Below are positions 19,417-29,146 of a stretch of 64,000 nucleotides of DNA, piece by piece. The notes beneath the pieces are model-generated. The model saw only the letters and a list, made by a program, of their open reading frames with translations. It had not been told where the DNA came from and did not search any database. The translations under genes were made by a program, and so were the position numbers. Numbering within the stretch: position 1 is the stretch's first letter; each line of letters opens with the position of its first letter. The stretch is from Pirellula sp. SH-Sr6A (GTDB lineage Bacteria; Planctomycetota; Planctomycetia; Pirellulales; Pirellulaceae). The stretch lies in assembly GCF_001610875.1 (NCBI RefSeq), contig NZ_CP011272.1:4755988-4819987 (forward strand), read 5' to 3'.

Positions 19417-20307
19417 ATGGCGGATCGGAAGGGGAGTTCATTTGCTGGGGTAGGCGTAGCGATCGTAACACCATTCCGCGACGGCAAACTCGACGTCGAG
19501 ACCCTCAAGCAACAGATCGAATACCAAATCGCATCGGGTACCCATTTTCTGGTCCCCGTCGGTACGACCGGCGAATCGCCGACGTTGAGCCACGATGAAC
19601 ACGAACGAGTGATCGGCGAGGTCATCCAGCTCTCGGCGGGTCGCTGCAAAGTGATGGCGGGAACGGGTAGCAACTGCACATCCGAAGCATTGCGACTCAC
19701 GCGCCGAGCCGCGAAGGAAGGGGCCGACGCGTCACTCCAGGTCGCTCCTTATTACAACAAGCCAACGCAGCGAGGCTTCTACGAGCATTTCAAAGCGATT
19801 GCAGAAGACGTTGGAATCCAGCATTGCGTCTACAACATTCCGGGACGATCCGCGAAGAATATCGAGCCAGAAACCATCGCCAAACTGGCCGAATTGCCCA
19901 ACATCACGATGGTGAAGGAAGCGACCGGATCGCTCGACCAGTGTTCGCAAATCCTTAATACGACCAACTTGACCGTGCTCAGCGGCGACGACTCGTTGAC
20001 ATTACCTATGATGAGCATCGGTGCCGAAGGGGTCATTTCGGTCGCAGGGAATATCGTTCCCAAGGACATGATCGCGTTGGTGCAAGCGGCGTTGGCAGGG
20101 GATTTCGCTCTCGCCAAGACGCTTCACCATAAGCTATTCCCCCTCTGTCGAGACATGCTCTCGCTCGCTACCAATCCCATCCCGGTCAAGGGTGCGATGA
20201 AGCTATTGGGGCGCGATACCGGCGAGCTGCGACTCCCGATGACCGAATTGGAACCCAACCAATGGGATGCTCTGGCGAAAACTCTCAAGACCTACGGCAT
20301 CCTTTAG
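19417..20307 (+). CDS. dapA: 4-hydroxy-tetrahydrodipicolinate synthase
   Basis: A 296-aa class I aldolase-fold enzyme of normal length. It has the signature [13 protein letters not shown] near residue 45, the catalytic Tyr in [10 protein letters not shown], and the Schiff-base Lys in [13 protein letters not shown]. It condenses pyruvate with aspartate semialdehyde in the lysine/meso-DAP pathway. Related N-acetylneuraminate lyases exist, but the GTTGE and YNIPGR motifs favour DapA. ATG 19417 is preferred over an in-frame TTG at 19411 because AGGAAAG sits 9 nt upstream of the ATG. The gene stands alone between fur and the sigma-kinase pair. Confidence 0.93.
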   Translation: MADRKGSSFAGVGVAIVTPFRDGKLDVETLKQQIEYQIASGTHFLVPVGTTGESPTLSHDEHERVIGEVIQLSAGRCKVMAGTGSNCTSEALRLTRRAAKEGADASLQVAPYYNKPTQRGFYEHFKAIAEDVGIQHCVYNIPGRSAKNIEPETIAKLAELPNITMVKEATGSLDQCSQILNTTNLTVLSGDDSLTLPMMSIGAEGVISVAGNIVPKDMIALVQAALAGDFALAKTLHHKLFPLCRDMLSLATNPIPVKGAMKLLGRDTGELRLPMTELEPNQWDALAKTLKTYGIL

Positions 20308-20509
20308 AACTCCCCTGTGCGACTCACGAATCTGGTCGCAAGGGCGAGAAACCCACCGAAATCAAACGAATGACCCAAACGGGCATAGAGCGACAGCCCC
20401 CCCTTAGAGGGCGATAATGTTGCGACAATTAACAATTGATGCCAACCACATCCAGTGTTCCTTTGGTATCATTGGATCGGCGTCGCATCACCCGTTTGAG
20501 GAACCGAGA

Positions 20510-21025
20510 ATGACCGAGTCACGCCGGGCGGATGATCTCACAGCAACAACTTACGAGCAAATGAAGCGGTTAGCAGCTAGCTATCTGCAGCTGGAGTCCT
20601 CGACGGTTACCCTCTCTCCGACCGTGCTCGTCCACGAAGCGTATTTGAAACTTTCCAAACAGGACGGAGATCAATACCAAAGCCGTGGGCACTTTTTGGC
20701 GCTCGCAGCCACCATGATGCGGCGGATCTTGGTAGACCACGCCCGATCTCGCAAACGACTCAAACGAGGTGGGGAGTTTGTTCGCGTCCTGTTCGACGAG
20801 GATCTCAAGCTTTCGGTCTCCAACGAAGAGGATGTCCTTGCCATCGATGAATTGATCGAAGAACTGCAGAAGCTCGACGAGCGGCAAGCCCGGATTGTCG
20901 AGATGCGATTCTTTGGCGGAATGACGGTACCCGAAGTTGCCGAAGTCCTCGGTCTATCAACACGAACCATTGAGAACGAATGGCGGATGTGCCGAGCATG
21001 GCTTCGAAAGCGGCTTGAAGGGTAA
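20510..21025 (+). CDS. ECF-like sigma factor (TIGR02999 type)
   Basis: A 171-aa sigma-70 family protein with a region 2 block (SPTVLVHEAYLKLSKQD, MMRRILVDHARSRKR) and a region 4 helix-turn-helix (MTVPEVAEVLGLSTRTIENE). The motif pattern matches the TIGR02999 group, abundant in planctomycetes and acidobacteria. ATG 20510 follows GAGGAACCGAGA; the longer frame to 20417 has no homology. The kinase gene starts 7 bp after the stop, so the two are almost certainly one operon. It probably recruits RNA polymerase to a small regulon under control of the kinase. Confidence 0.9.
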   Translation: MTESRRADDLTATTYEQMKRLAASYLQLESSTVTLSPTVLVHEAYLKLSKQDGDQYQSRGHFLALAATMMRRILVDHARSRKRLKRGGEFVRVLFDEDLKLSVSNEEDVLAIDELIEELQKLDERQARIVEMRFFGGMTVPEVAEVLGLSTRTIENEWRMCRAWLRKRLEG

Positions 21026-21032
21026 CCGATTC

Positions 21033-23399
21033 ATGGACTCCAAAAAGTACGCCGAGGCCAAAAAAGTCTTTTTCGATCTAGTTGATCGATCCCCTGAGGA
21101 ACAGGCTCGCCAACTTCATTCGCTGGAGTTGGAGGACAAGAGCATTGCCGATGAGGTTTCTCTCCTGCTGGCGAACCATTCGAGCCGAACCATCATCGGC
21201 AATCGGGAATCCACGCAACATGCGTCCACCGCCACGCGAGGGAGTTACACCGTAAGCTGGATTCGCGTCAATCGATTCCTTTACGGTGGCTGGGTACCCT
21301 TGGTTGTTGCGATTGCATCGACCGCGATTCTCTTTGCGATCGGCTCGTATATCCACAAACACCTTCATGAAAAAGTGCGCACCGAATACGAACGCGCCGC
21401 GATGGTGGTTGCCGATCAAAAAGTCCGTCGCGTTTTGCAATGGACGCGATGGCACGAACAACAAGCTTTGTCTTGGGCTATGCGTGACGACATTCAAGAA
21501 CTCGTTGCGCGACTCAACGCCCTGACGCATTCCATCACCGATCCGATCGAACTGGAAACCGCGCTTCGAAATGCCGACGAACAGCGAAAACTATCGGTGA
21601 TCTTCAACCAACTCACTCCTCCCAATCTTTCGCTCAAACCGGAAGCCGAGCTTCCTCCCCTTCGATCAACCCCTCGGATGAAGTACGCCATTTGGAATCA
21701 ATCGTTTCAATTGATTGCAGACTGGCAATATCAAAACGAAGCCGTTCAGCTAGGAGAGACGGCCTCCTCCACAGGCAAGATCACCGTCAGCAAGATACTC
21801 GATACAAACACCACCCATGTCCAAATGCCTAGACCTAAGGCAGAGACGGTGAGCAAAGACTATCCGATCGAGACAAATCTTAGCTATGTGATGTTCTTTG
21901 TTCCGATCTTCAGCCCGTCCGATAATTCGAGAGCGATCGGCGCGATGATGATCCGAAGCGATTCCCTCTTAGACGAACTCCGAGAGATCCTGGAGGATGT
22001 GATCTTCTCCGACAGCAACTGCTACCTACTCACGAAAGAAGGGGGTATCGCGACCCGTGTTTTGGATTCGGATATGGTAGCCACGTTTCAAAAAGTTCAG
22101 TCGCCCGGTCTAGTGCGAGGTGGATCGGTTCTCTATGCGAGAGACCCAGGCGTGAACTTGATGAACGGAGAAACCCCAACATCCGACCCATCGGTATGGC
22201 CTGCGACACTCGCAGCCATGGGAGTCGCCAATCAAACGGATGGTCACAATTTTGAAGGATACCGCGACTACCGAGGCCGAAACGTCGTGGGTGCATGGCG
22301 CTGGATCGAAAAGGCCGATGTGGGGATCGTCATGGAGACACCGCGTGAGAGAGCCTATGGGAATCTCGTGTATATCGATCAAGCGTTTCGATTCCTATCC
22401 ACCATTCCGCTCGTCGCCGCTTTGATACTCGTCGGTTTCTCTCTGATGCGATACTTCCGTACGCATGATCTAACGAACAAAACTGTGGGTGCCTATCGAT
22501 TGAAATCGAAAATTGGGGAAGGCGGACTCGGAGTTGTTTACGAAGGAGAGCATCACATTCTAGGTCGAAAGGCAGCGATCAAACTGATCAAGCCCGGTGC
22601 GATCAGCTCTGGAACCGTTCGCCGATTCGAAAGAGAAGTGAAGCTCGCGTCCCTCCTCAACCACCAGAACGCGGTTGCCATCTATGACTTTGGAGTTTCA
22701 CGAGATGGACTCCTTTTCTGCGCCATGGAATTGGTCGATGGGGTCACCCTTTCCCAACTCTTATCGTTCGAACCAAATCTCCCCATCGAACGAACCTTGC
22801 ACTTTCTCAGGCAAGTGAGCTTGGCACTGCAGGAAGCGCACAACCTGCAATTGGTGCACCGAGATATCAAGCCGCAGAATGTCATGATCTGCCAAGCCCC
22901 GATCGCCGACTTGGTGAAGGTCGTCGACTTTGGGCTTGCCAAGAGCATTAGTGAGACCATCAGTCGCGACGTTACTGCAACGCGTGCCGTCATGGGCACT
23001 CCCGGCTTTATCGCCCCCGAACGACTGGAGAGCCCATGGAGCGCGGATCCAAAAATCGACACGTTCTCCTTTGGAGTCCTCGGGATGTACATGCTGACTG
23101 CCAAGATCCCTCCCCTGGGTGTCTCGAAAGAAGGTATCATCGCGATGATTCAAAACCCCTCGCTGTTGCGGTCGTTGGGATCCTCTGAACTGCAATCACT
23201 CATCGATCTCCTCCTCGCATGCGCTTCTCCTTTGCCAGAGAGACGCCCCAAGAGCATTCGTGCTGTGAGCGAAGAACTGCGAGCCCTTTGCGAATCTCTT
23301 CATTGGAATCGCGAAGGGAGCGAGACATGGTGGTCCGAGCAGGGTGAAGCGATGCGAACATGGGTCTCACACGGCAAAACGGAGCCGACACCCAGCTAG
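21033..23399 (+). CDS. Membrane Ser/Thr protein kinase with N-terminal sensor domain
   Basis: A 788-aa protein. The first ~60 residues are a cytosolic helical segment typical of planctomycete kinases. A transmembrane helix (about 90-110), a large extracytoplasmic region of about 340 residues resembling a Cache sensor, and a second helix (FLSTIPLVAALILVGFSL, about 455) follow. The C-terminal Hanks-type kinase domain starts at YRLKSKIGEGGLGVVYEGE. Catalytic residues are present: Lys517, HRD Asp611, DFG Asp632, and the GTPGFIAPE activation-loop end. The kinase is thus C-terminal and cytosolic, with the sensor N-terminal, the reverse of PknB. It lies 7 bp after the sigma gene, so it is the likely regulator of that sigma factor. 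Confidence 0.88.
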   Translation: MDSKKYAEAKKVFFDLVDRSPEEQARQLHSLELEDKSIADEVSLLLANHSSRTIIGNRESTQHASTATRGSYTVSWIRVNRFLYGGWVPLVVAIASTAILFAIGSYIHKHLHEKVRTEYERAAMVVADQKVRRVLQWTRWHEQQALSWAMRDDIQELVARLNALTHSITDPIELETALRNADEQRKLSVIFNQLTPPNLSLKPEAELPPLRSTPRMKYAIWNQSFQLIADWQYQNEAVQLGETASSTGKITVSKILDTNTTHVQMPRPKAETVSKDYPIETNLSYVMFFVPIFSPSDNSRAIGAMMIRSDSLLDELREILEDVIFSDSNCYLLTKEGGIATRVLDSDMVATFQKVQSPGLVRGGSVLYARDPGVNLMNGETPTSDPSVWPATLAAMGVANQTDGHNFEGYRDYRGRNVVGAWRWIEKADVGIVMETPRERAYGNLVYIDQAFRFLSTIPLVAALILVGFSLMRYFRTHDLTNKTVGAYRLKSKIGEGGLGVVYEGEHHILGRKAAIKLIKPGAISSGTVRRFEREVKLASLLNHQNAVAIYDFGVSRDGLLFCAMELVDGVTLSQLLSFEPNLPIERTLHFLRQVSLALQEAHNLQLVHRDIKPQNVMICQAPIADLVKVVDFGLAKSISETISRDVTATRAVMGTPGFIAPERLESPWSADPKIDTFSFGVLGMYMLTAKIPPLGVSKEGIIAMIQNPSLLRSLGSSELQSLIDLLLACASPLPERRPKSIRAVSEELRALCESLHWNREGSETWWSEQGEAMRTWVSHGKTEPTPS

Positions 23400-23408
23400 T
23401 CGAGCGAC

Positions 23409-24011
23409 TCAACGTTTTTTCTGGCTCGTGCACCCACCTGCAATGGCGCAGACCGCGCATCCCCCTCCGGAACCGCAGCCACTCTTTTCGGGCGTACCGC
23501 AGCCAGGGCCGCAGCCGGTCTCGACAAGCTTTGCAAATCGACTTTTGGCAACACTCCCTTGGTATGCCTCTGCAAGCTCTCCGATCACCGATTCCGTCTC
23601 CTCGGACGGGCTACCGAGAAAGTGAAAGTAAAGCGTTTTTCCATCTAGAAGAGGCTCGACATCGATCAACACATCCTCCGATTGCCTTGTATCCAGAATA
23701 CGCTGGCATTCCCCGCAAGCCGCTTGGCTAAGCTCCTCCAACTGGCGAAGAAGAAATCGGTCTTCCTCGCGCGCTCCGCGAATCCATTTGGCATCCTCCC
23801 ATGGAGCCTGTTCATCGGCGAGATTCTGCCTGATTTCCGCGAGCACTTCTCCCAATTCGATCCCGCGCGGAGTTCGACAGACAACCCAATGCCCGCGCTC
23901 CAATGCAGCTGCACCCGCGAACAAGGAGTACATCACTGGACTGCGACCGCATCGGACTAAAAATCGAATTTCACAGGAAACGTCTCGGTCCTGCGCGGCG
24001 TTGGAGAGCAT
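23409..24011 (-). CDS. PSP1-domain protein (RicT/YaaT-like) with Cys-rich tail
   Basis: A 200-aa protein whose core matches the PSP1 C-terminal domain (VVCRTPRGIELGEVLAEI, DRFLLRQLEELSQAACGECQRIL, GKTLYFHFLGSPSEETE). In RicT/YaaT the domain belongs to a complex that binds 4Fe-4S clusters and affects RNase Y. The tail here holds a dense Cys/Gly segment (residues about 170-195: CGPGCG, CGSGGGCAVC, GGC) with seven Cys, suited to metal or Fe-S binding. ATG 24011 is favoured by GAGGAA 8 nt upstream over a TTG at 24026. It converges with the kinase gene (9-bp gap). Confidence 0.8.
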   Translation of the reverse strand: MLSNAAQDRDVSCEIRFLVRCGRSPVMYSLFAGAAALERGHWVVCRTPRGIELGEVLAEIRQNLADEQAPWEDAKWIRGAREEDRFLLRQLEELSQAACGECQRILDTRQSEDVLIDVEPLLDGKTLYFHFLGSPSEETESVIGELAEAYQGSVAKSRFAKLVETGCGPGCGTPEKSGCGSGGGCAVCAIAGGCTSQKKR

Positions 24012-24254
24012 CTCGTGTTTCCTCAATTTGTGGAAAAAGACCGACAGCTAGACAAGACCGGCCGCTAAATGGATTCAGGCAATTTGGACCTGCTCTCCGA
24101 CCGAATTCCCTGTCCTCGGTCTTCAGTGTACCCCTAACCCCTTCGATCGCGAAGGGAATGACATCGCCCTCCCCTCTGCCATTTGGTCTTTTGGAGCCTT
24201 TGACATAAACTAAATGATCGCTCTGTCTGTTTCCGCAAAAAGGATTCCCGTTCG

Positions 24255-25181
24255 ATGCGATCAAGCCATTTCCCCCTGCGCTGTTTTTCCCGACTCGGCG
24301 CCATGCTCGCAATCCTGTTGCTTCCCTCGCACGCGTTCTCCCAGGAAACCCTTTTCCGTTGGAAACTCGAGCCTGGTATCCAACTAATCTCCGAAGTCGT
24401 GCAAGAGCTGGAACAGGGCATTCCCAACTCGTCGGCCCCGGTTACACAAAAACTGACTTTGCAACAACGCTGGGAAGTCCTCTCGGTACAGCCCGACAAA
24501 TCAGCCCAAGTGGCGACAACCCTTACGCATGCCAAGCTTTCGATGAACATCCCAGGAGCGGGGGATGTGGAAATGGACACCGCCAAACCAGCCGAAGAGG
24601 AAACCGGTTTTGCCAAACAGATCGGTCAGATGTTTCGCCCGATGATCGATGTGGCTTGCTCTAACCAGATGTCACCCAATGGCAAAATCACCCAGGTCGA
24701 AATTCCAGCCGCCGCCCTCCAGGGATTTCGTAACATCCCTATGGGAGCATCGATGGAGTCGGTCTTAAAGGACTCGATCGAAAAAGGGTCTCCTGTATTC
24801 CCTGAGGAGCCCATCAAACCAGGCCATATTTGGACCCAAACACATAAAACGAAAACGGAAGTCGGAACGTTGGAAGCGACCAACCAGTATGTCTATGTTG
24901 GCACCACAAATGTAGATCGAACCAGATTGCATCAGTTCTCCATCGTAACCACGATGAATTTTGCAGGAGAGAACAACTTCAAAGCGAAGATTTCTATCCC
25001 AGAACAAAAAATCGAAGGTGTACTGCTATTCGATAACGAACGCGGCTATGTCTATTCCAGCGAACTGAATCAAAAAATGACCATGCGGATCGAAATACCC
25101 GATCAGCCAGTCATCGAAAATAAGCTTGCTCAGAAAATGAAGACCACTTTCCGCCCTCTACCCACCACCCCAAAACGTTAA
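24255..25181 (+). CDS. Secreted DUF6263-like protein
   Basis: A 308-aa protein with an N-terminal signal peptide (MRSSHFPLRCFSRLGAMLAI..., cleavage likely after SHAFSQ). The mature part is beta-rich and resembles DUF6263-type planctomycete proteins. It includes FRWKLEPGIQLISEVVQELEQ and the segment SPNGKITQVEIPAAAL. No catalytic residues are recognised. It is probably periplasmic. It ends 5 bp before the U32 gene, so the pair may be co-transcribed, but the products have no evident functional link. Confidence 0.65.
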   Translation: MRSSHFPLRCFSRLGAMLAILLLPSHAFSQETLFRWKLEPGIQLISEVVQELEQGIPNSSAPVTQKLTLQQRWEVLSVQPDKSAQVATTLTHAKLSMNIPGAGDVEMDTAKPAEEETGFAKQIGQMFRPMIDVACSNQMSPNGKITQVEIPAAALQGFRNIPMGASMESVLKDSIEKGSPVFPEEPIKPGHIWTQTHKTKTEVGTLEATNQYVYVGTTNVDRTRLHQFSIVTTMNFAGENNFKAKISIPEQKIEGVLLFDNERGYVYSSELNQKMTMRIEIPDQPVIENKLAQKMKTTFRPLPTTPKR

Positions 25182-25186
25182 TCACC

Positions 25187-27724
25187 ATGTCACAAAATCA
25201 GTCCATCGGAAAGCCAGCGCCCGAGCTGCTGGCTCCCGCAGGAAACTGGGAATGCATCCACGCTGCGATTGAAAACGGAGCCGACGCTGTCTATTTCGGA
25301 CTGGACGTCGGTTTCAATGCGAGAGCCCGAGCAGCCAACTTTCATTCGGACGAGTTGCCGCTCGTAATGGAAACACTCCATCGTCGCGGCGTGGTCGGTT
25401 ACGTCACCTTGAACACCTTGGTCTTTACCGACGAGCTCCCCCATCTCGAGCGTCATGTCGCGATGATTGCCGAGGCGGGTGTCGATGCTGTATTGGTTCA
25501 GGACATCGGCGTGGTCCGATTGATCCGAGAGATATGCCCCGAACTTGCTGTCCATGCTAGTACGCAGATGACCATGGTGTCGGCGGAGAACATCGCGGCC
25601 ATCGAGGATCTTGGGATTTCTCGCGTTGTGTTGGCTCGAGAGCTAAGCATTCGAGAAATTCGCAAGATCACGTCTGCTACCAAAATGCCAGTCGAATCTT
25701 TTGTGCATGGGGCCCTTTGCGTCGCGTATAGCGGGCAATGCTTGACCAGCGAGTCGTTGGGGGGACGCAGCGCGAACCGCGGACAGTGCGCCCAAGCATG
25801 CCGACTCCATTACGACCTTCTGTGCGATGGCAAGCAGGTCGATCTGGGTGACAATCGCTACCTTCTTTCTCCGCAGGACTTGGCCGGCTATGCCCATATC
25901 CCGGAACTGATCGATGCAGGTGTATGCTCGCTGAAAATAGAAGGTCGATTGAAGACTCCAGAATACGTTGCGAATATTGTCGGCCACTACCGTCGTGCCA
26001 TCGATGAAGCCATCGCGGGACGCGATGTGAAATGGTCGCAGGAAAGCCAACGAGAAATGGAACTCAGCTTTTCCCGAGGCTTTAGCCCTGGTTGGCTGGA
26101 AGGCTGCGACCACAAACGCCTTGTTCCCGGCCTCAGTAGCGCCAAGAAAGGCGTCAAAGCAGGTCGTGTCCTTCGAATGCGAGGTCAAAACGTGATCGTG
26201 CATTTGGATGTCCCACTCATGGCAGGCGACGGCATCGTATTCGACGGCGACAGAATCTCGGGCAAGGAACTGGGAGGGCGGATCTTCCAGGTCTTTGCCG
26301 ATGGCAAATTGGCGGAGGGTCCAGCCCAAGGCCGAGTGGAATTGTCCTTCCAACGAGGGCTTCTCCAAGACGCCAACTTGGCGGAAGGAATCGCCCTGTG
26401 GCAAACAGACTCTCCGCAATTGACAAAGCGGTTGCGCGCGTCGTTCGACACGAAACATCCTCGCCGCAAGCTGAAAATTGGGTTGTCGATCGATGTAGCC
26501 GTGGGCAAGGCGACACGCATGGAAGCGTGGGTCGAAAAATCTCCGGCGCACAGGGTTGTTTTTGAACATCCGTTTGCACCTGAGGAAGCAAGAAAGCATC
26601 CTACGACTTCCGACAATATCCGTGAACAGCTAGGTCGATTGGGAACGACTCCGTTTGAAATAGGGGACTTCACAGCCCACTTGACGGGAACGCCCATGTT
26701 GCCGCTCAGCGTGTTGGGAGAAATGCGCAAGGAGTTGGTTCAGTGCCTGGAGCGCGAGTTGCTGGCGGTCCCTCCGCGCACGATCGCACCGACTGGTTTA
26801 GCTGCTCGCATGATCGACCGGATCGAACAGGAACGACAGGTTTCGCCGGCAGCATCGGAAACGATCGAGCTGCGGGTACTAGTCCGATCGCTGCAGCAAC
26901 TCGACGCCGTGTTGGAAGAAGGTCAGAAATTTGTGTACGTCGATTTCCATGATATACGCGAGTACGAGCAAGCCGTTGCGCGAGCTCGCAACGCGGGAGC
27001 GACGATTTACTTGACGACCCTTCGCATTCAAAAGCCTGGCGAATATCCGCTCTTTCGTGCGTTAGAAAAGAGAAATGCGGATGGATGGCTCGTTCGAAAT
27101 CTGGCTGCATTGCAGTTTGCCCGGGATCATCGCATCCCTGCCGTATGCGACTTCAGCCTGAACGTCACCAATCCCCTCACCGCGCAGTGGCTGAGAAACC
27201 AAGGTGCGTCACGTTTCACCGCTTCGTATGACTTGAATCGAGAGCAGCTCCACGAACTGATCAACGCCGTGCCGAGCGATTGGGCCGAAGTAGTCATCCA
27301 TCAACACATGCCTATGTTCCATATGGAGCACTGTGTCTTCTGCACGGTTCTTTCCCCCGGAACCAATAAAACCAACTGCGGTCGACCCTGCGATCGACAT
27401 GATGTAAAGCTGCGGGATCGCATTGGTGCTGAGCACGTGCTGCACGCAGACGTCGGTTGTCGAAATACTCTGTTCAACGGACAAGCCCAAAGCGGGGCTG
27501 AAGCAGTGCCGACTCTTATCCGGGTTGGAGTTCGACATTTCCGAATCGAGATCCTGCGCGACGCGCCGAAAAAGGATGTGGCTGAACTTCTCGATTTATA
27601 CCGACGCCTGCTCGCCGGGACGTTGGATGGAGCCGAGGTTTGGAAACGATTGAGAGCGACCAATCGAGTCGGTGTAACCCGCGGGACTCTCGAGCACCCC
27701 CGAAATCCCCTCGCCATTCTTTAA
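25187..27724 (+). CDS. U32-family protein, RlhA-type (23S rRNA/tRNA hydroxylation)
   Basis: An 845-aa U32 'peptidase' family protein. The N-terminal barrel starts ELLAPAGNWECIHAAIENGA, and the U32 signature region is VESFVHGALCVAYSGQC followed by GGRSANRGQCAQACR, supplying conserved Cys. A central DUF3656-type region (about residues 420-530) is the feature that separates RlhA from TrhP/YegQ. A further Cys group (HMEHCVFCTVLSPG ... CGRPC) lies near residue 715. RlhA hydroxylates C2501 of 23S rRNA and needs iron and prephenate in E. coli. This protein is longer than E. coli RlhA. The protease name is historical. Confidence 0.82.
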   Translation: MSQNQSIGKPAPELLAPAGNWECIHAAIENGADAVYFGLDVGFNARARAANFHSDELPLVMETLHRRGVVGYVTLNTLVFTDELPHLERHVAMIAEAGVDAVLVQDIGVVRLIREICPELAVHASTQMTMVSAENIAAIEDLGISRVVLARELSIREIRKITSATKMPVESFVHGALCVAYSGQCLTSESLGGRSANRGQCAQACRLHYDLLCDGKQVDLGDNRYLLSPQDLAGYAHIPELIDAGVCSLKIEGRLKTPEYVANIVGHYRRAIDEAIAGRDVKWSQESQREMELSFSRGFSPGWLEGCDHKRLVPGLSSAKKGVKAGRVLRMRGQNVIVHLDVPLMAGDGIVFDGDRISGKELGGRIFQVFADGKLAEGPAQGRVELSFQRGLLQDANLAEGIALWQTDSPQLTKRLRASFDTKHPRRKLKIGLSIDVAVGKATRMEAWVEKSPAHRVVFEHPFAPEEARKHPTTSDNIREQLGRLGTTPFEIGDFTAHLTGTPMLPLSVLGEMRKELVQCLERELLAVPPRTIAPTGLAARMIDRIEQERQVSPAASETIELRVLVRSLQQLDAVLEEGQKFVYVDFHDIREYEQAVARARNAGATIYLTTLRIQKPGEYPLFRALEKRNADGWLVRNLAALQFARDHRIPAVCDFSLNVTNPLTAQWLRNQGASRFTASYDLNREQLHELINAVPSDWAEVVIHQHMPMFHMEHCVFCTVLSPGTNKTNCGRPCDRHDVKLRDRIGAEHVLHADVGCRNTLFNGQAQSGAEAVPTLIRVGVRHFRIEILRDAPKKDVAELLDLYRRLLAGTLDGAEVWKRLRATNRVGVTRGTLEHPRNPLAIL

Positions 27725-27733
27725 GGATGTCAG

Positions 27734-27754
27734 TCGCAAACCCTGCGTTTGCGA
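27734..27754. terminator. Hairpin between convergent genes (possible bidirectional terminator)
   Basis: TCGCAAA and TTTGCGA form a perfect 7-bp stem around a 7-nt loop, 10 bp past the U32 stop and 15 bp past the PhzF stop. Neither strand has a T tract after it, so termination would be weak or Rho-aided. Confidence 0.4.
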
Positions 27755-27768
27755 ACGCCGACCTGGAG

Positions 27769-28596
27769 TCAGTAAGGATGCGAAAAGAGCTCTACTCGGC
27801 TCATCAATACTGCTTCGCCTAACAATTGGACTCGGTCTCCGTTCCAGCGGACCGTCACGTGACCGCCTCGCTCGCTGGCTTGGTAACCACGCAACTCCCC
27901 TTTCCCAAGCTTCTCTCCCCAGTAAGGCCCCAATGTACAGTGGGCCGACCCCGTGACAGGATCCTCGGGAACTCCCACCCTAGGTGCAAAAAAACGGGAC
28001 ACAAAGTCGACTCCGGACAACTGGCCTACTTCGGTGCATCGCGTTGTAACAATAAACCCACGGGCTTCAATCCCTTTCCATGACGAAAAATCTGGTCGCA
28101 GACTCTGAAGTTGCTCGTAGGACGACAGCTCCACCAGATAGTCCGTTCCATTGAAACCAATAAACTGGGCGTTGCACCCAAGTCCTCTTTCGATCGTCTG
28201 CTGGAGCTCGCTGTCGACGATCGCCGTGGGAACAATCGGAGTGGCGGGGAAGTCCATGGCAACCACGGATCCTTGTCGGCGGCATGTGAGGATTCCACTT
28301 CGAGTATGGAAGTGAGCCGGATCGTTCACGGTCAATTCACCAACATGCCAAAGTACAAATGCGCTCGCCAACGTGGCATGCCCGCACAAATCCACCTCGG
28401 TGGTGGGCGTGAACCATCGCAATTCAAACCCATTTGCACGCGATGCCACAAAGGCGGTCTCGGCCAGATTCATCTCGCGAGCAACCGCCTGCATCCAATC
28501 GTCCGATGCGGGCGAAGTTAATAGGCATACCGCTGCGGGATTGCCTTGGAATGGACAATCGGTGAATGCGTCAACAACGTATAGAACTTGCGACAC
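27769..28596 (-). CDS. PhzF-family isomerase
   Basis: A 275-aa protein of the diaminopimelate-epimerase-like PhzF fold. It has the typical N-terminus YVVDAFTDCPFQGNPAAVCLL, the catalytic Glu region MNLAETAFV, FTPTTEVDLCGHATLASA, and VPEDPVTGSAHCTLGPYW near the C-terminus. Family members isomerise or epimerise small acids; PhzF itself acts on trans-2,3-dihydro-3-hydroxyanthranilate. No other phenazine genes are present, so the substrate is unknown. It lies 10 bp downstream of the DksA-type gene on the same strand, suggesting one transcript. Confidence 0.88.
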   Translation of the reverse strand: MSQVLYVVDAFTDCPFQGNPAAVCLLTSPASDDWMQAVAREMNLAETAFVASRANGFELRWFTPTTEVDLCGHATLASAFVLWHVGELTVNDPAHFHTRSGILTCRRQGSVVAMDFPATPIVPTAIVDSELQQTIERGLGCNAQFIGFNGTDYLVELSSYEQLQSLRPDFSSWKGIEARGFIVTTRCTEVGQLSGVDFVSRFFAPRVGVPEDPVTGSAHCTLGPYWGEKLGKGELRGYQASERGGHVTVRWNGDRVQLLGEAVLMSRVELFSHPY

Positions 28597-28606
28597 GCAA
28601 CGGGGC

Positions 28607-28984
28607 CTAGCTCAAGTGTTCGCCGTACATGCGAGGAGAAAACTTCTCTTGCTTCCGCGCGCAATCGATACAAGAAGTGGCATAGGGGACAGCCTGCAAT
28701 CGTGCCAAAGGAATCGGCTTCTCGCAACCCTCGCATTCGCCATAGTGACCGTCTCGAATCCGCGATAATGCCTCTTCGATCTGCGTTAGCTCGCGACTTT
28801 CGACTTCCACCAACTGACTGCTAATCTCGTCCTGGGCGGTGTCCATGGCCGCGTCCATCACATCCCCACCATCTTGGGAGAGAGACTGGAGCATGCTCAA
28901 GTCGCCATCGAGAGCTTTCCGGAGAGCTTCGCGTCGCAAGAGCAATACGTCTCGCAATTTGTTGAGCGCTTCCTTTCGAGACAT
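28607..28984 (-). CDS. DksA/TraR-family zinc-finger protein
   Basis: A 125-aa protein with a long N-terminal coiled-coil (LNKLRDVLLLRREALRKAL onward) and a C-terminal zinc finger (GECEGCEKPIPLARL ... CIDC). The Cys pairs CEGC and CIDC should bind zinc. DksA-like proteins enter the RNA polymerase secondary channel and, with ppGpp in some species, retune promoter activity. The coiled-coil tip here carries several Asp residues (GGDVMDAAMDTAQDE), compatible with DksA-like function. The start is supported by GGAGGA upstream. Whether it is a true DksA orthologue is unresolved. Confidence 0.85.
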   Translation of the reverse strand: MSRKEALNKLRDVLLLRREALRKALDGDLSMLQSLSQDGGDVMDAAMDTAQDEISSQLVEVESRELTQIEEALSRIRDGHYGECEGCEKPIPLARLQAVPYATSCIDCARKQEKFSPRMYGEHLS

Positions 28985-29146
28985 TGCTTTAGTCCTCCGC
29001 AGAAAAAGGATCGATTGGCCAGCATCCCTCGTCGCTCGGAGCCATGATTAGGCCCCGGGGGGGGAGGGAAGTCGTAAAAATATAGTACGAAGCATTTTCA
29101 AAAGTGTTCAGAATTTCGCTCTACGGGCACAAATCTTGCCCCCAAC

